A stretch of 64,000 nucleotides of DNA from an uncultured Mucilaginibacter sp. (GCF_946479965.1 NZ_CAMLHX010000002.1:1-64000); one strand, 5' to 3'; positions 42,140-52,051 are shown, counted from the stretch's first letter. The notes: generated by a model from the sequence alone, not told the origin. A program made the numbers and translations.

Positions 42140-42667
42140 ATGGACTTTTACAGACCGATAGATCAATTGCGATCAACCGATCTTACCCTGGTACGGACGG
42201 GCTTTTGGAACCCTGAGTATTTACTGAGCGACGGGCAATTTGAATATGGCAGATTGAGCCGGGTGTCGTTTTCGGCAAGCGAAAAGGTTATTGAAATAGC
42301 TAATAACACGTACACCATGCGTAAGCCGGGTGTGTTCAGCAAAGAAATGTTGATTTTGCGTAACGGCGAAGTAATTGGCAAAACCACGCGTAATGCATGG
42401 AAATGCATTACCACTATTGAATTGAACGATGGTTTTACCGCGTCGTTTGTAAAAACGCCCGGCAGAGGCATCTTCTCAACAAAAATGAGTTGGATGGCTA
42501 ACGGTAGTGAACTGATGATGATTGCCTGCAGATCCAGATACTCGCAGCCGATGACCATAACTATAATTGATCAGAACATGGCCAAACAAGGTGATCATTT
42601 ATTGTTATTGGCTTTTATTGGGATACATATAAGATTGGTGAGGCAAGCGCAGGCGGCTGCACAGTAA
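42140..42667 (+). CDS. Unknown protein, first of a paralogous pair
   Basis: 175 residues starting 1 base after the SPFH stop. It begins with DFYRPIDQLRSTDLTLVRTG and is a beta-rich protein ending in a hydrophobic segment (HLLLLAFIGIHIRLVRQAQ) that may touch the membrane. The overall strand pattern recalls tubby/LURP-one/scramblase-like sheets, but this is only an impression. The next gene has the same size and layout and similar opening words (SPIDKLKTNELWIVQPKWYR), so the two look like ancient duplicates. Confidence 0.6.
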   Translation: MDFYRPIDQLRSTDLTLVRTGFWNPEYLLSDGQFEYGRLSRVSFSASEKVIEIANNTYTMRKPGVFSKEMLILRNGEVIGKTTRNAWKCITTIELNDGFTASFVKTPGRGIFSTKMSWMANGSELMMIACRSRYSQPMTITIIDQNMAKQGDHLLLLAFIGIHIRLVRQAQAAAQ

Positions 42668-42676
42668 TTGTAAGCT

Positions 42677-43183
42677 ATGGAATATATTACTTTAAGCCCT
42701 ATAGATAAGCTAAAAACCAATGAGCTTTGGATAGTACAACCCAAATGGTACAGATCGAAATACGAACTTACCGATAACGCGTTTGTATATGCGAAAATTT
42801 ATACCAAAGGCTTTTGGGAGCAAACTATTTTTTTTGAAACCACTGATGATGTGTTAAGCATTACCTACTTATGGAATGGCGGCATTGAAATTAAAACAGC
42901 CGACGGAAGTATTTTAGGAACGATTGAAAAAAAACTGCTTAGCGGGCTTACCAAATTAATTTTGAGCGATGGGCGCGTTTTTACCTATCAGGCTCCGTCT
43001 GTGTGGAAGGCCGAATATGTTTGGGCAGATAACTTTGAAAATGAATTGATGCGGCTTACGTTTGGAGCTTTATCGGGCAAAATTCCTGTAACTTTTATTA
43101 AAAGAGCGGCAGAGATACCTTATTTTTCGGCCCTTGTATTTATAGCATTTAAACTAAATTTAGATAACGCTGAAGGTGGCTGA
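42677..43183 (+). CDS. Unknown protein, second of the paralogous pair
   Basis: 168 residues, beta-rich, with the same N-terminal pattern (I-D-K/Q-L then a W/Y-rich strand) and the same hydrophobic end (PYFSALVFIAFKLNL) as the gene before it. It lies 9 bases after that gene, and its end overlaps the Arc-type gene's start by 8 bases. No known family is recognised. Both proteins probably work with the SPFH protein at the membrane. Confidence 0.6.
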   Translation: MEYITLSPIDKLKTNELWIVQPKWYRSKYELTDNAFVYAKIYTKGFWEQTIFFETTDDVLSITYLWNGGIEIKTADGSILGTIEKKLLSGLTKLILSDGRVFTYQAPSVWKAEYVWADNFENELMRLTFGALSGKIPVTFIKRAAEIPYFSALVFIAFKLNLDNAEGG

Positions 43184-43349
43184 AAAAAAGGCATTTGTAT
43201 TACGTGTAAACCCTGAGATGCTAAAAGAGATTGAGGCATGGGCCGAGTGCGAATTTAGAAGCACCAACGGGCAGATAGAATACCTGCTGCAACAGGCTTT
43301 GCTTGCGCGCAAAAAAACGGCGAAGAGTAAGAAACCGCCGTCTGTTTAA
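43176..43349 (+). CDS. Arc-type ribbon-helix-helix DNA-binding protein
   Basis: 57 residues from a GTG that overlaps the preceding stop. The frame reads KKAFVLRVNPEMLKEIEAWA, then FRSTNGQIEYLLQQAL: a beta strand and two helices with the NGQIEYLL core of Arc/MetJ-like proteins, followed by a Lys-rich tail. It probably regulates this SPFH operon. It is short enough to be missed by gene finders. Confidence 0.82.
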   Translation: MAEKKAFVLRVNPEMLKEIEAWAECEFRSTNGQIEYLLQQALLARKKTAKSKKPPSV

Positions 43350-43384
43350 AAGCTACAAATAAATTTTTTACCCGATAAATATAT

Positions 43385-43897
43385 ATGACGAGGTTGATCA
43401 TTTGTAGCCTGCTTGCAGCTAAAATATTAAGTAGCGGCTTACTTCAACGTGATTTTTCGGAAAAGAAAGCAAATGCTAATTCAAATCAGGACACTGTTCA
43501 AAACTTAAGGTTGACTGGTGCCTTGTATAAAGGAACTACCTACTTGCTTTACGACATCAGAAATATAGAAAGCGGCACCCGGAAAGTAGAGATAACAGTT
43601 AAGGGTAAGGTGAAACAAGCCATAGAGTTGCCTAACCAGGACGACTATAATGGATTTGCCGTCAATTCATTAAAAGCCGAGAGCAAGGGTTTTGCCCTTT
43701 CTATTGAATATGGATCGAGGATCTATTACACTAAAGTGTTTCACTTTACTTATAAAAATAACTTTTTCTGGTTGGATAAGATAAGTGCCCTAAGCTTTGA
43801 TAAAGAACATCCTCAGAAAATAAAAAAACAGGTAAAAAATATTGGTCTGCAAGGCGAAATAAAAACACTTTTTCTTAAGAACTATTTAACGGATTGA
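43385..43897 (+). CDS. Unknown protein, possibly exported
   Basis: 170 residues. The N-terminal 20 residues (MTRLIICSLLAAKILSSGLL) could be a signal peptide; the rest is strand-rich (VEITVKGKVKQAIELPN; YYTKVFHFTYKNNFFWLDK). No known domain. It lies 35 bases after the Arc-type gene and may share its transcript. Confidence 0.55.
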   Translation: MTRLIICSLLAAKILSSGLLQRDFSEKKANANSNQDTVQNLRLTGALYKGTTYLLYDIRNIESGTRKVEITVKGKVKQAIELPNQDDYNGFAVNSLKAESKGFALSIEYGSRIYYTKVFHFTYKNNFFWLDKISALSFDKEHPQKIKKQVKNIGLQGEIKTLFLKNYLTD

Positions 43898-44209
43898 TCT
43901 TACCAAGAGATTTAAAGTTCTCTGTAAAACACCAAAAAAAGCCGTTTCAAAAGCGTTTCATAAAAAGTGAGAATTGCGTGTTTTTTTCATTAAATTGATA
44001 TTCAACCAGTTACGCTGCTTTTATAGCTAATCTTCCTGACGAATAAGTAGTTTCATTCTGTTTCACACCAAAATACAATATATTAATAATCAAATACTTG
44101 TCAGAAAATCCGTTTCACGCGTTTCATCTGTTTCATATATTTTTGTGAAACGCGCCACCTCAATAGCGCAGCTGTTTTTCAAATATTTGCTTTAGCTTTA
44201 CATTAACAT
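43898..44209. other. Intergenic region with GTTTCA clusters
   Basis: 312 bases before the thiolase gene. Seven GTTTCA copies and one inverted copy occur (43944, 43955, 44050, 44060, 44112, 44121, 44130; inverse at 44146), most in pairs 9-11 bases apart. Confidence 0.6.
44112..44154 (+). promoter_or_regulatory. Thiolase promoter inside a GTTTCA operator
   Basis: CGCGTTTCA (44118-44126) and TGAAACGCG (44146-44154) are perfect 9-bp arms that enclose a -7 box TATTTTTG (44138-44145). A regulator bound here would cover the promoter. Confidence 0.6.
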
Positions 44210-45397
44210 ATGTTAAACGCAAAGCAAGTTGTTATTGTAGCCGCCACCCGCACACCGATAGGAAGTTTCGGCGGAGCCCTGGCATCATTCAGCGCGACGC
44301 AACTGGGTGGTTTGGTCATAGCATCGGTTGTTCAGAAAGCCGGCATATCACCCGGGCAAGTACAGGAAGTGTTTATGGGGAACGTGCTCTCGGCCAATTT
44401 GGGTCAGGCGCCGGCAACGCAAGCTGCAATTTATGCCGGCCTGCCCTATCTGCCTGCAACAACTGTAAACAAAGTATGCGCATCCGGCATGAAGGCCGTA
44501 ATGCTGGCTGCACAAAGCATAGCATTAGGACAAAATGATATTGTAGTAGCCGGCGGCATGGAAAGCATGAGCAATGTGCCCTACTATCTTGATAAGGCCC
44601 GCACCGGCTATCGCCTGGGCAACGGGCAACTAACCGACGGCCTGCTTAAAGATGGCTTATGGGATGTGTACAATGATTACCATATGGCATCAGCCGCCGA
44701 ACTTTGCGCTACGGAATGCAATATAAGTCGCGAAGAGCAGGATGCTTATGCTGTTGAATCGTATAAACGGGCTTTGAAGGCACAATCTGGTGGTAAATTC
44801 AGTAATGAGATAACCCCTGTCGAAATAAAAGATAAGGCGGGCAACAGCATCTTTGTATCAGAAGATGAAGAACCCCAAAAGGTAAAGTTTGAAAAGATAG
44901 CATCATTAAAACCTACCTTTAAAGCGGGTGGCACCATAACAGCAGCCAACGCCTCTACATTAAATGACGGCGCAGCGGCACTGGTGTTAATGAGCGAAGA
45001 TAAAGCAGCTGAATTAGGTTTAAAACCACTCGCCCGCATCTTATCCTATGCAGATGCACAGCAAGCACCCGAATGGTTTACTACCGCGCCGTCAAAAGCT
45101 TTACCATTAGCTTTACACCGCGCGGGCCTCAGCATAGCAGACATTGATTACTTTGAAATAAACGAAGCATTCTCCGTTGTAGCCATCGCCAATAACCAGG
45201 AAATGGCTTTGGATGTTGCAAGGGTTAATGTTAATGGTGGTGCTGTATCACTTGGGCATCCGCTGGGAGCTTCGGGGGCGCGGATTATTGTTACCTTGCT
45301 TAGTGTTCTGCAGCAAAATAATGGCAAATACGGCGCGGCGGGCATTTGCAACGGCGGTGGTGGGGCCAGCGCAATTGTTATTGAAAATTTACGTTAA
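44210..45397 (+). CDS. Acetyl-CoA C-acetyltransferase (thiolase)
   Basis: 395 residues, full thiolase length. Acyl-accepting Cys90 in [23 protein letters not shown]; the His of [17 protein letters not shown]; the second Cys in [12 protein letters not shown]. The reaction joins two acetyl-CoA to acetoacetyl-CoA, or the reverse. No other beta-oxidation gene is adjacent, so its pathway (degradation or polymer/ketone synthesis) is open. Expression seems under a strong GTTTCA operator. Confidence 0.95.
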   Translation: MLNAKQVVIVAATRTPIGSFGGALASFSATQLGGLVIASVVQKAGISPGQVQEVFMGNVLSANLGQAPATQAAIYAGLPYLPATTVNKVCASGMKAVMLAAQSIALGQNDIVVAGGMESMSNVPYYLDKARTGYRLGNGQLTDGLLKDGLWDVYNDYHMASAAELCATECNISREEQDAYAVESYKRALKAQSGGKFSNEITPVEIKDKAGNSIFVSEDEEPQKVKFEKIASLKPTFKAGGTITAANASTLNDGAAALVLMSEDKAAELGLKPLARILSYADAQQAPEWFTTAPSKALPLALHRAGLSIADIDYFEINEAFSVVAIANNQEMALDVARVNVNGGAVSLGHPLGASGARIIVTLLSVLQQNNGKYGAAGICNGGGGASAIVIENLR

Positions 45398-45422
45398 GAG
45401 ACATTATATAATCAGTTAAATA

Positions 45423-46343
45423 GTGATCAAACCCTTCTTTATTACGCTGTTAGCGACATTTACTTTCTACAACAGCTTTGCCCAGTTTCAACAAAAGGAT
45501 CTGGCCGCATTGAATATGTACCAGGACAGCCTGAAAAGTTTAGGCAATAAGGTCATTAACCACCCCGAGGAATTAGAGAGAAAAAACGCCAACTACACGT
45601 TCATTAAAACGCTGGTTAGCGCGCTTAAAACGCCAAATTCCTTCCTTTATAAGTTTGATTCGCTTAAGACGGTCAGCATGCTTTATTCGCCGGATAGCCG
45701 GTTCCGCATTTTTAGCTGGCATGTTACCAACGACGATGGCAGCTACCGCTTTTACGGCGCTATACAAATGAATACCGGCGGGCCTTTAAAATTGTATCCA
45801 CTGGACGATTACTCTCCCTTAATAAAAAACCCGGAAGATAGCGTTACCGACAACACCAAATGGTACGGTGCGCAGTATTATAGTATAATACCCGTACAGG
45901 GAGTCAATCCGCATTATGTTTTGCTGGGCTGGAAAGGTTATACAGACCGCTCTACCAAAAAGGTTATAGATGTGCTATCGTTCAAAAATGATAAGCCTGT
46001 TTTGGGCATGCCTGTGTTTATAAGTAAGGAAAAGAAACGCAATCGTGTTGTTTTTCAGTATACCCGCCGCGCATCTATGCTGCTGCGGTATGTTCCGGGC
46101 GAGAACCTTATTGTGTTTGATAACCTGGCGCCTCCTGATAAAAGATCAAAGGACCTGCCCGAAACCCATGGCCCTGACCTGTCCTATAATGGCTACCGCC
46201 TTAACAACGGGCGCTGGGAACTTACCGAAAATCTGGATATGAGGAATGTGCCTAATCAAACCGACGCGGCTTTTATAGACCCCAAACCGCTGGAAACCCC
46301 GCGGCTTGAAGTCAAGCCGGTTACAAAAAAGCCTGTACAATAG
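45423..46343 (+). CDS. Secreted protein of unknown function
   Basis: 306 residues from a GTG. Signal peptide of about 20 residues (FTFYNSFAQ). The mature protein is beta-rich with many Asp/Asn and aromatic residues (RIFSWHVTNDDGSYRFYGAI; HYVLLGWKGYTDRSTKKVID). It may be a periplasmic beta-propeller fragment or sheet domain. It lies 26 bases after the thiolase, but the relation is unclear. I recognise no family. Confidence 0.65.
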   Translation: MIKPFFITLLATFTFYNSFAQFQQKDLAALNMYQDSLKSLGNKVINHPEELERKNANYTFIKTLVSALKTPNSFLYKFDSLKTVSMLYSPDSRFRIFSWHVTNDDGSYRFYGAIQMNTGGPLKLYPLDDYSPLIKNPEDSVTDNTKWYGAQYYSIIPVQGVNPHYVLLGWKGYTDRSTKKVIDVLSFKNDKPVLGMPVFISKEKKRNRVVFQYTRRASMLLRYVPGENLIVFDNLAPPDKRSKDLPETHGPDLSYNGYRLNNGRWELTENLDMRNVPNQTDAAFIDPKPLETPRLEVKPVTKKPVQ

Positions 46344-46427
46344 TGATATAAGCAAACAAATTGTTAAATTGAGAGGAAATTTTTTTTCACGATATAAATA
46401 GTATTTTCGTCCCATTAAACTGATCGT

Positions 46428-47909
46428 ATGTCCGAAAAAACAATTGCAGCTGCGGCTGCTATTAAACCGAAATACCCCAGAAGTATTCCTTTCATTATTG
46501 GTAACGAAGCCGCAGAGCGTTTCAGCTTTTATGGCATGCGTTCTATATTGGCTACCTTTTTGGTGGCGCAGTTCTTTAACCCGACATTAAACCCGGCGCT
46601 GCAAACAGTAGCCGAGGCCAAAGCCAACGAGAGTACCCACTTTTTTGTAACACTGGCCTATACCCTGCCTTTTGTAGGTGGCTTAGTTGCCGACTGGTTT
46701 ACCGGTAAATACAAGATCATCCTCTATATTTCTATGGTGTATTGCGTTGGGCACCTCTTCCTTGCGCTGTTTGACGACAATCTGAATTTGTTTACTGTTG
46801 GTTTACTGCTGATAGCTATTGGCGCGGGCGGTATAAAATCGTGCGTATCTGCCAACGTGGGCGATCAGTTTGATAAAACTAACGAAAGCCTAATGTCAAA
46901 AGTTTACGGATGGTTTTACTTTAGCATTAATGCCGGTTCAGTAATATCTACCGTTCTTATCCCTTGGGTGTATGACGTTTATGGCGCAAAATGGGCCTTT
47001 GGTATTCCGGGCTTACTCATGGCATTAGCTACAATAATCTTCTTTTCGGGCCGCAAACAATACAGGCGCGTTCCGCCATCGGGCATCAACAGAAATAACT
47101 TTGTTTTTATATCAGTATATGCCTTACTTAACACAGGCAAGAAAAAGAAAGGTGAGTCACTGCTTGATGTTGCCAAATCAAACTTTGATCCGGAAAAAGT
47201 AGAAGGCGTAAAAGCTGTTTACCGCGTATTGGCAGTGTTTATATTTGCGCCTATCTTTTGGGCCATGTGGGATCAAAACCTTTCGGAGTGGGTGCTACAA
47301 GCCGCAAAACTCGACCGCCATATTAACCTTGGCTTTACTGAGTTTACTGTTCTGCCAGGCCAGGTACAAACCGCCAACCCTGTTTTCCTGCTATCATTTA
47401 TTCCCCTGTTCACCTATTTTGTTTATCCGTTTTTTGATAAGATCGGCCTAAAAACAACTCCATTACGCCGCATAGGTACGGGCCTTGCTTTAACCGCTCT
47501 ATCGTTTGTGATTATAGCAATGATACAGGAACGTGTTGATGCAGGTGGCCATCCATCAGTTTGGTGGCAAATATTTGCGTACGTAATTTTATCTGCAGCC
47601 GAAGTATTGGTTTCTATAACCGGTTTGGAGTACGCATACACACAAGCACCAAAATCAATGAAAAGCACCATGACCGCGCTTTGGTTGCTTACCGTAGCAG
47701 CCGGCAACCTGTTTGTTGCTTTAATAAATGGCAACATTTCAAAGGGTGGTTTCTTTGCACAATTTGTAGGTGCCGACTTTTATTGGATGTTTGTAGTATT
47801 ATGCTGCATATTCCTTGTAGTGTATTTATTTGTTTCGCCACGCCTTAAGGAACGTAACTACATTACCGACCCGGATAATCAAGTAATTGCAGATACTAAT
47901 AATTTATAA
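46428..47909 (+). CDS. POT-family proton-dependent peptide transporter
   Basis: 493 residues, 12-14 membrane helices. The N-terminal signature NEAAERFSFYGMRSILATFL and the EFLFYWMWDQ-type helix (FAPIFWAMWDQNLSEWVLQA) mark the PTR/POT branch of MFS. These symporters bring in di- and tripeptides with protons. Single gene followed by a terminator. Confidence 0.93.
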   Translation: MSEKTIAAAAAIKPKYPRSIPFIIGNEAAERFSFYGMRSILATFLVAQFFNPTLNPALQTVAEAKANESTHFFVTLAYTLPFVGGLVADWFTGKYKIILYISMVYCVGHLFLALFDDNLNLFTVGLLLIAIGAGGIKSCVSANVGDQFDKTNESLMSKVYGWFYFSINAGSVISTVLIPWVYDVYGAKWAFGIPGLLMALATIIFFSGRKQYRRVPPSGINRNNFVFISVYALLNTGKKKKGESLLDVAKSNFDPEKVEGVKAVYRVLAVFIFAPIFWAMWDQNLSEWVLQAAKLDRHINLGFTEFTVLPGQVQTANPVFLLSFIPLFTYFVYPFFDKIGLKTTPLRRIGTGLALTALSFVIIAMIQERVDAGGHPSVWWQIFAYVILSAAEVLVSITGLEYAYTQAPKSMKSTMTALWLLTVAAGNLFVALINGNISKGGFFAQFVGADFYWMFVVLCCIFLVVYLFVSPRLKERNYITDPDNQVIADTNNL

Positions 47910-47928
47910 CCCCATATTATCGTTATAT

Positions 47929-47962
47929 AGCAGGATCGTGTTACAACATGTTCCTGCTTTTT
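47929..47962 (+). terminator. Terminator after the peptide transporter gene
   Basis: AGCAGGA / TCCTGCT stem with a 16-base partly paired loop and a T-run after it. Confidence 0.65.
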
Positions 47963-48029
47963 AATTTTTTATAGCCGTTAAAACTGCTATTTTAGCCGAA
48001 ATATATAGCCCTATTATCCAAATCAATAA

Positions 48030-48761
48030 GTGCCTGATAGCCTAGTTATTATACCTACTTACAATGAGCGTGAGAACATCGAAAAGATGATCCGCAAGGT
48101 TTTTTCTTTGCCTCATGACTTCCATATCCTTATTGTTGATGATGGTTCGCCGGATGGTACCAACCTGATTGTAAAATCATTAAGAAACGTATATCCTGAT
48201 TCGTTATTTATAGAGGAACGCAAAGGCAAACAGGGCCTTGGCACAGCTTATATTCACGGTTTTAAATGGGCCATTGAACGGCAATATGATTATATTTTTG
48301 AAATGGATGCCGATTTCTCCCATAACCCCGAGGACCTGCTTCGTTTACGAAGAGCCTGTGTTGACGGGGCCGATGTTGCTGTAGGGTCGCGGTATATTAA
48401 AGGCGTTAACGTGGTGAACTGGCCCATGAGCCGGGTGCTGATGAGCTATTTTGCATCTGTTTACGTTCGTTTTATTACAGGCGTTAAAATACAGGATTTT
48501 ACTGCCGGTTTTATATGCTACAAGCGTAATGTTTTAGAAACCATTGAGTTGAATAAAATAAAGTTTGTGGGATACGCCTTCCAGATAGAAATGAAATACA
48601 CGGCGGTGAGACATGGCTTTGATGTTAAAGAAGTGGCCATAATATTTACCGACCGCACCGCCGGTACCTCGAAAATGTCAAAAGGTATTTTTAAGGAGGC
48701 TTTTCTGGGCGTTATACAAATGCGTATCAATGCCATTTTCCGGAAATATCCGGAAGGATGA
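48030..48761 (+). CDS. Polyprenol-phosphate mannosyltransferase-like GT2 glycosyltransferase
   Basis: 243 residues from a GTG. DPM1-type GT2 enzyme: IIPTYNERENIEKM at the start, LIVDDGSPDGTN for nucleotide binding, the metal motif EMDADFSHNPEDL, and the FTAGFICYKRNVLE acceptor loop. It probably transfers mannose or another sugar to polyprenyl phosphate. The C-terminal membrane helices of some relatives are missing, so it is the short soluble form. Confidence 0.88.
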   Translation: MPDSLVIIPTYNERENIEKMIRKVFSLPHDFHILIVDDGSPDGTNLIVKSLRNVYPDSLFIEERKGKQGLGTAYIHGFKWAIERQYDYIFEMDADFSHNPEDLLRLRRACVDGADVAVGSRYIKGVNVVNWPMSRVLMSYFASVYVRFITGVKIQDFTAGFICYKRNVLETIELNKIKFVGYAFQIEMKYTAVRHGFDVKEVAIIFTDRTAGTSKMSKGIFKEAFLGVIQMRINAIFRKYPEG

Positions 48762-49073
48762 TCTGATGTCGGATTTCGGATTTTCGATTTCGGATTTATT
48801 TCTTTTCAATAAGGGTTTAATAATCAAGCTTACATAAATATCTTTTAATTGATGTCGGATTTCGGATGTTCAATTTCGGATTTTTTTCTTTTTCATATCG
48901 TCGTTTTCATTTCTACGACATTATTTAAATTTCGCATTCAGGTATTTTACTTACTCTCAACGCTATATGGTAAATTCGAAATTGAACATTCGAAATTCGA
49001 AATTTCCTTCATTAAGTCCGAAATCGAACATCCGAAATTCGAAATCAAAAATAAAATACTAATTTAGTTGGCA
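48762..49073. repeat. Intergenic block of TTCGGAT-type repeats and their inverse
   Basis: 312 bases. Two copies of GATGTCGGATTTCGGAT(T/G)TTC with ATTTCGGATTT follow each other (about 48764 and 48852), and two inverse copies (GAAATTGAACATTCGAAAT; CGAAATCGAACATCCGAAAT) fill about 48975-49046. The block can fold into a large cruciform between the glycosyltransferase and ruvB. Confidence 0.7.
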
Positions 49074-50096
49074 ATGAATGAAAATTTAGATCCTAACCTG
49101 GAACACCTCACTCCTGCCGAACGTGATATTGAAAAAGTATTGCGGCCACAGGTTTTTGAGGACTTTACCGGGCAGCATAAAATTTTAGCCAACCTTAGGG
49201 TATTTGTACAAGCGGCCCGCCAACGCGGTGAAGCGCTTGACCATGTGTTGCTTCACGGCCCCCCGGGATTGGGAAAAACCACACTGTCGCACATCATAGC
49301 CAACGAGATGGGTGTCGGCATAAAAATAACATCGGGCCCGGTATTGGATAAACCAGGTGATCTGGCCGGCCTGCTGACTAATCTTGAAAGCGGCGACATT
49401 TTATTTATTGACGAGATACACCGTTTAAGTCCGCTGGTTGAAGAATATCTTTACTCGGCAATGGAGGACTTTAAGATAGATATAATGCTGGAGAGCGGCC
49501 CTAATGCCCGCTCCGTGCAGTTATCATTGAATCCATTCACCTTAGTTGGTGCCACTACCCGTTCCGGCCTGCTTACAGCACCTTTGCGCGCGCGTTTCGG
49601 CATAAATTCAAGGCTGGAATATTATGACGCCAAGCTGCTTACCACCATTATCCTGCGTTCCGCATCCATTTTAAGAACGCCCATTAACGATGAGGGCGCT
49701 TATGAGATTGCCCGCCGCAGCCGTGGCACGCCACGTATTGCCAATGCCTTACTGCGCCGAACACGCGATTTTGCCCAGATAAAAGGCAATGGTAGTATTG
49801 ACACCCCCATAGCACAATACGCGCTTAACGCCTTAAATGTTGATGAGCACGGTTTGGATGAAATGGATAACAAGATATTAACTACCATTATTGATAAGTT
49901 TAAGGGTGGCCCCGTAGGGCTTAAAACCATTGCTACTGCTGTAGGCGAAGATGAGGGAACGATCGAGGAAGTTTACGAACCTTTTTTAATACAGGAAGGG
50001 TTTTTAATGCGCACGGCCCGTGGTCGCGAGGCTACTGAAAGCGCCTACAAACATCTGGGCAGAATAAAGCCGGGCGGCACCCCTTCCTTATTTTAA
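49074..50096 (+). CDS. ruvB: RuvB, Holliday-junction branch-migration helicase
   Basis: 340 residues from the ATG at 49074; a TTG two codons upstream is less likely. Walker [14 protein letters not shown], Walker [16 protein letters not shown], sensor [19 protein letters not shown] and the C-terminal winged helix ([18 protein letters not shown]). RuvB drives branch migration with RuvA. No ruvA or ruvC is adjacent. Confidence 0.97.
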   Translation: MNENLDPNLEHLTPAERDIEKVLRPQVFEDFTGQHKILANLRVFVQAARQRGEALDHVLLHGPPGLGKTTLSHIIANEMGVGIKITSGPVLDKPGDLAGLLTNLESGDILFIDEIHRLSPLVEEYLYSAMEDFKIDIMLESGPNARSVQLSLNPFTLVGATTRSGLLTAPLRARFGINSRLEYYDAKLLTTIILRSASILRTPINDEGAYEIARRSRGTPRIANALLRRTRDFAQIKGNGSIDTPIAQYALNALNVDEHGLDEMDNKILTTIIDKFKGGPVGLKTIATAVGEDEGTIEEVYEPFLIQEGFLMRTARGREATESAYKHLGRIKPGGTPSLF

Positions 50097-50136
50097 AACA
50101 ACCATCATTTAATATTTAGGCAATTCATCTTTTAAA

Positions 50137-50144
50137 TATATTTG
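50137..50144 (+). promoter_or_regulatory. -7 box of the deacetylase gene
   Basis: TATATTTG matches TAnnTTTG; ATG is 43 bases downstream. Confidence 0.5.
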
Positions 50145-50187
50145 CAATCGGGCAAAACTTAAAGCGCCTTTTTTTATTATACCTACT

Positions 50188-51102
50188 ATGTTAAAATCTT
50201 ACAGTCTGCTGCTCATTGCAAGCCTTTTGATTGCCTCCTCTTGTCAGTCAAAATCAGAAAAAACCGCTTCGTTAGGCGACTCAACTCCACAAGCTAATAC
50301 CGAGGTTGTCCCGGAGGCTGTTGCTCCTAAAGACCCTGTAAAAATTGATAAAGCCGCTATTATGGCGCGTAAACAAGTGCCTATTCTTTGCTACCATCAG
50401 ATACGCGACTGGCGCGCAAAGGATTCAAAGGGCGCTAAAGATTACATTGTTCAAGTTGCCGATTTTAAAGCGAGGATAAAAAGTTTAGCCGACAGCGGTT
50501 ACCATACTATACTACCGGATCAACTATACGCATACCTCACTACAGGCGCTGCCTTGCCCAGCAAGCCCATTATGCTTACGTTTGATGATACGGACATTGA
50601 TCAATTTACGATTGCGGCACCCGAGTTGAAAAAATATGGTTTTAAGGCTGTCTATTTTATCATGACCGTATCGATAGACCGTAAACCCAATTACATGAGC
50701 AAAGAGCAGATAAAACAATTATCTGATGCAGGTAACGTAATAGGCAGCCATACCTGGGATCATCATCGTTTTGACCGTTTGTCGCATACTTCATCACTTA
50801 AGATTTTAGGCAAAAACGGTAAGATCACACTTAAACCAACTGATGATTGGGTTACACAATTAGATAAACCTACTGCAAAGCTGGAAGAGATAACCGGCAA
50901 AGATATAACCTACTTCGCTTTCCCGTTTGGAATATGGAATGCACAGAATTTACCCGAGTTGCATAAACGAGGCTTTAAAATGGCTTTCCAACTGGCTGAA
51001 AAACGCGATCCGAATGATCCGCTGATGACCGTTCGCCGTATTATAGACAGCGGGTACTGGAGCACCAAAACGATGCACAACGCTATTAAAAATAGTTTTT
51101 AG
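50188..51102 (+). CDS. Polysaccharide-deacetylase lipoprotein
   Basis: 304 residues. Lipoprotein signal with lipobox Cys19 (LLIASSCQ). NodB/CE4 domain with motif 1 MLTFDDTDID, metal motif HTWDHHRFD and YFAFPFGIWN. Such enzymes remove N- or O-acetyl groups from glycans on the cell surface. Substrate unknown. Followed by a strong terminator. Confidence 0.88.
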   Translation: MLKSYSLLLIASLLIASSCQSKSEKTASLGDSTPQANTEVVPEAVAPKDPVKIDKAAIMARKQVPILCYHQIRDWRAKDSKGAKDYIVQVADFKARIKSLADSGYHTILPDQLYAYLTTGAALPSKPIMLTFDDTDIDQFTIAAPELKKYGFKAVYFIMTVSIDRKPNYMSKEQIKQLSDAGNVIGSHTWDHHRFDRLSHTSSLKILGKNGKITLKPTDDWVTQLDKPTAKLEEITGKDITYFAFPFGIWNAQNLPELHKRGFKMAFQLAEKRDPNDPLMTVRRIIDSGYWSTKTMHNAIKNSF

Positions 51103-51156
51103 TCCCCTTACCCCCTCCATAGGAGTCCTTTGGACTAAAGGGGAATATTAAATAAT

Positions 51157-51186
51157 AAAAAGCCGCTTTTGTAAAGCGGCTTTTTT
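51157..51186 (+). terminator. Terminator after the deacetylase gene
   Basis: AAAAGCCGCTTT-TGT-AAAGCGGCTTTT, 12-bp stem with a T tail. Confidence 0.85.
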
Positions 51187-51371
51187 GTTTTTGTGCCTGA
51201 TCAATCACTTCTCAAAGAATATCTTGACGACACAATCACGGTGTTCGCCTACACAACAACCCGCGTTGTCTATTATACACTAACCCCCGCTTAACTTTTT
51301 GTTTTTCAGTGAGTCATAGAGGTGTATTTAAAATAATTAAAAAATTATTCACCCATAAAAAAATAAGAAAA

Positions 51372-51989
51372 ATGAAAACTAAATTCACAGCAATAATCGC
51401 CAGCATAGCTTTAATATTAAGCACTACCACCCTTACTTTCGCTAACACTAAAACCGACGGCGGAGCAGTAACTTTAACTGAAACCGGACACATCAACAAA
51501 ATTGAAGCGAGCGGAAATGTAGAGGTTTACATTACAAATGGTAAAGAAGATGGCGTAAAAATTTATAATGATTACTATGGCGATAACGCGGTGGTTCAAA
51601 ACGAAAGCGGCGTGTTGCGCATAGCATCATACAAAACAGAAGCATTGGTTGTGGTAGTTACAGTAACCGACCTGCGCGCCATTACTGCTAATGATAACGC
51701 TATTGTAAAATCATACAAAAACAAACTTTCTGCCGTATCGCTTGACATTAAATTGAACGACAAGGCTATTGGTTCTTTAGATTTGGATGCCGTTGCAGCC
51801 AACATTGCCGTGAACGACGAGGCGCAGGCTACATTATCAGGAATGATCGAAAACTATCATTTAGATTACAGCAAAACAGCAACAGTAAATAAAACCGAGT
51901 TGGAAGCTTATACCAGCACTGAAAGGGAAATTGAAGCACCGAAACTTATACAGATTGCAAAAGGCTTTACAGTAAACGCTAGTTTGTAA
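51372..51989 (+). CDS. GIN-domain (DUF2807) secreted protein
   Basis: 205 residues from the ATG at 51372; the open frame goes 63 bases further up, but the next Met starts a clean signal peptide (LSTTTLTFAN). The body has the repeated short strands of the head-GIN-domain family (IEASGNVEVYITNGKEDGV; LRAITANDNAIVKSYKN), a right-handed parallel-beta-like fold. Function unknown. It is alone and followed by a terminator. Confidence 0.82.
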   Translation: MKTKFTAIIASIALILSTTTLTFANTKTDGGAVTLTETGHINKIEASGNVEVYITNGKEDGVKIYNDYYGDNAVVQNESGVLRIASYKTEALVVVVTVTDLRAITANDNAIVKSYKNKLSAVSLDIKLNDKAIGSLDLDAVAANIAVNDEAQATLSGMIENYHLDYSKTATVNKTELEAYTSTEREIEAPKLIQIAKGFTVNASL

Positions 51990-52001
51990 ATATATAATCA
52001 T

Positions 52002-52036
52002 AAAAGCCCCTTAGCATTATACTGAGGGGCTTTTTT
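52002..52036 (+). terminator. Terminator between convergent GIN-domain and acidic-protein genes
   Basis: AAAAGCCCCT / AGGGGCTTTT stem, 10 bp, with a T tail. Confidence 0.85.
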
Positions 52037-52051
52037 GTCTTTATGCGATTC

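Noticed and set aside
51103..51150. AGTCCCCTT...AAGGGGA inverted repeat after the deacetylase gene
   Set aside because: Imperfect, and a proper terminator follows at once; probably a decayed repeat without a clear role.
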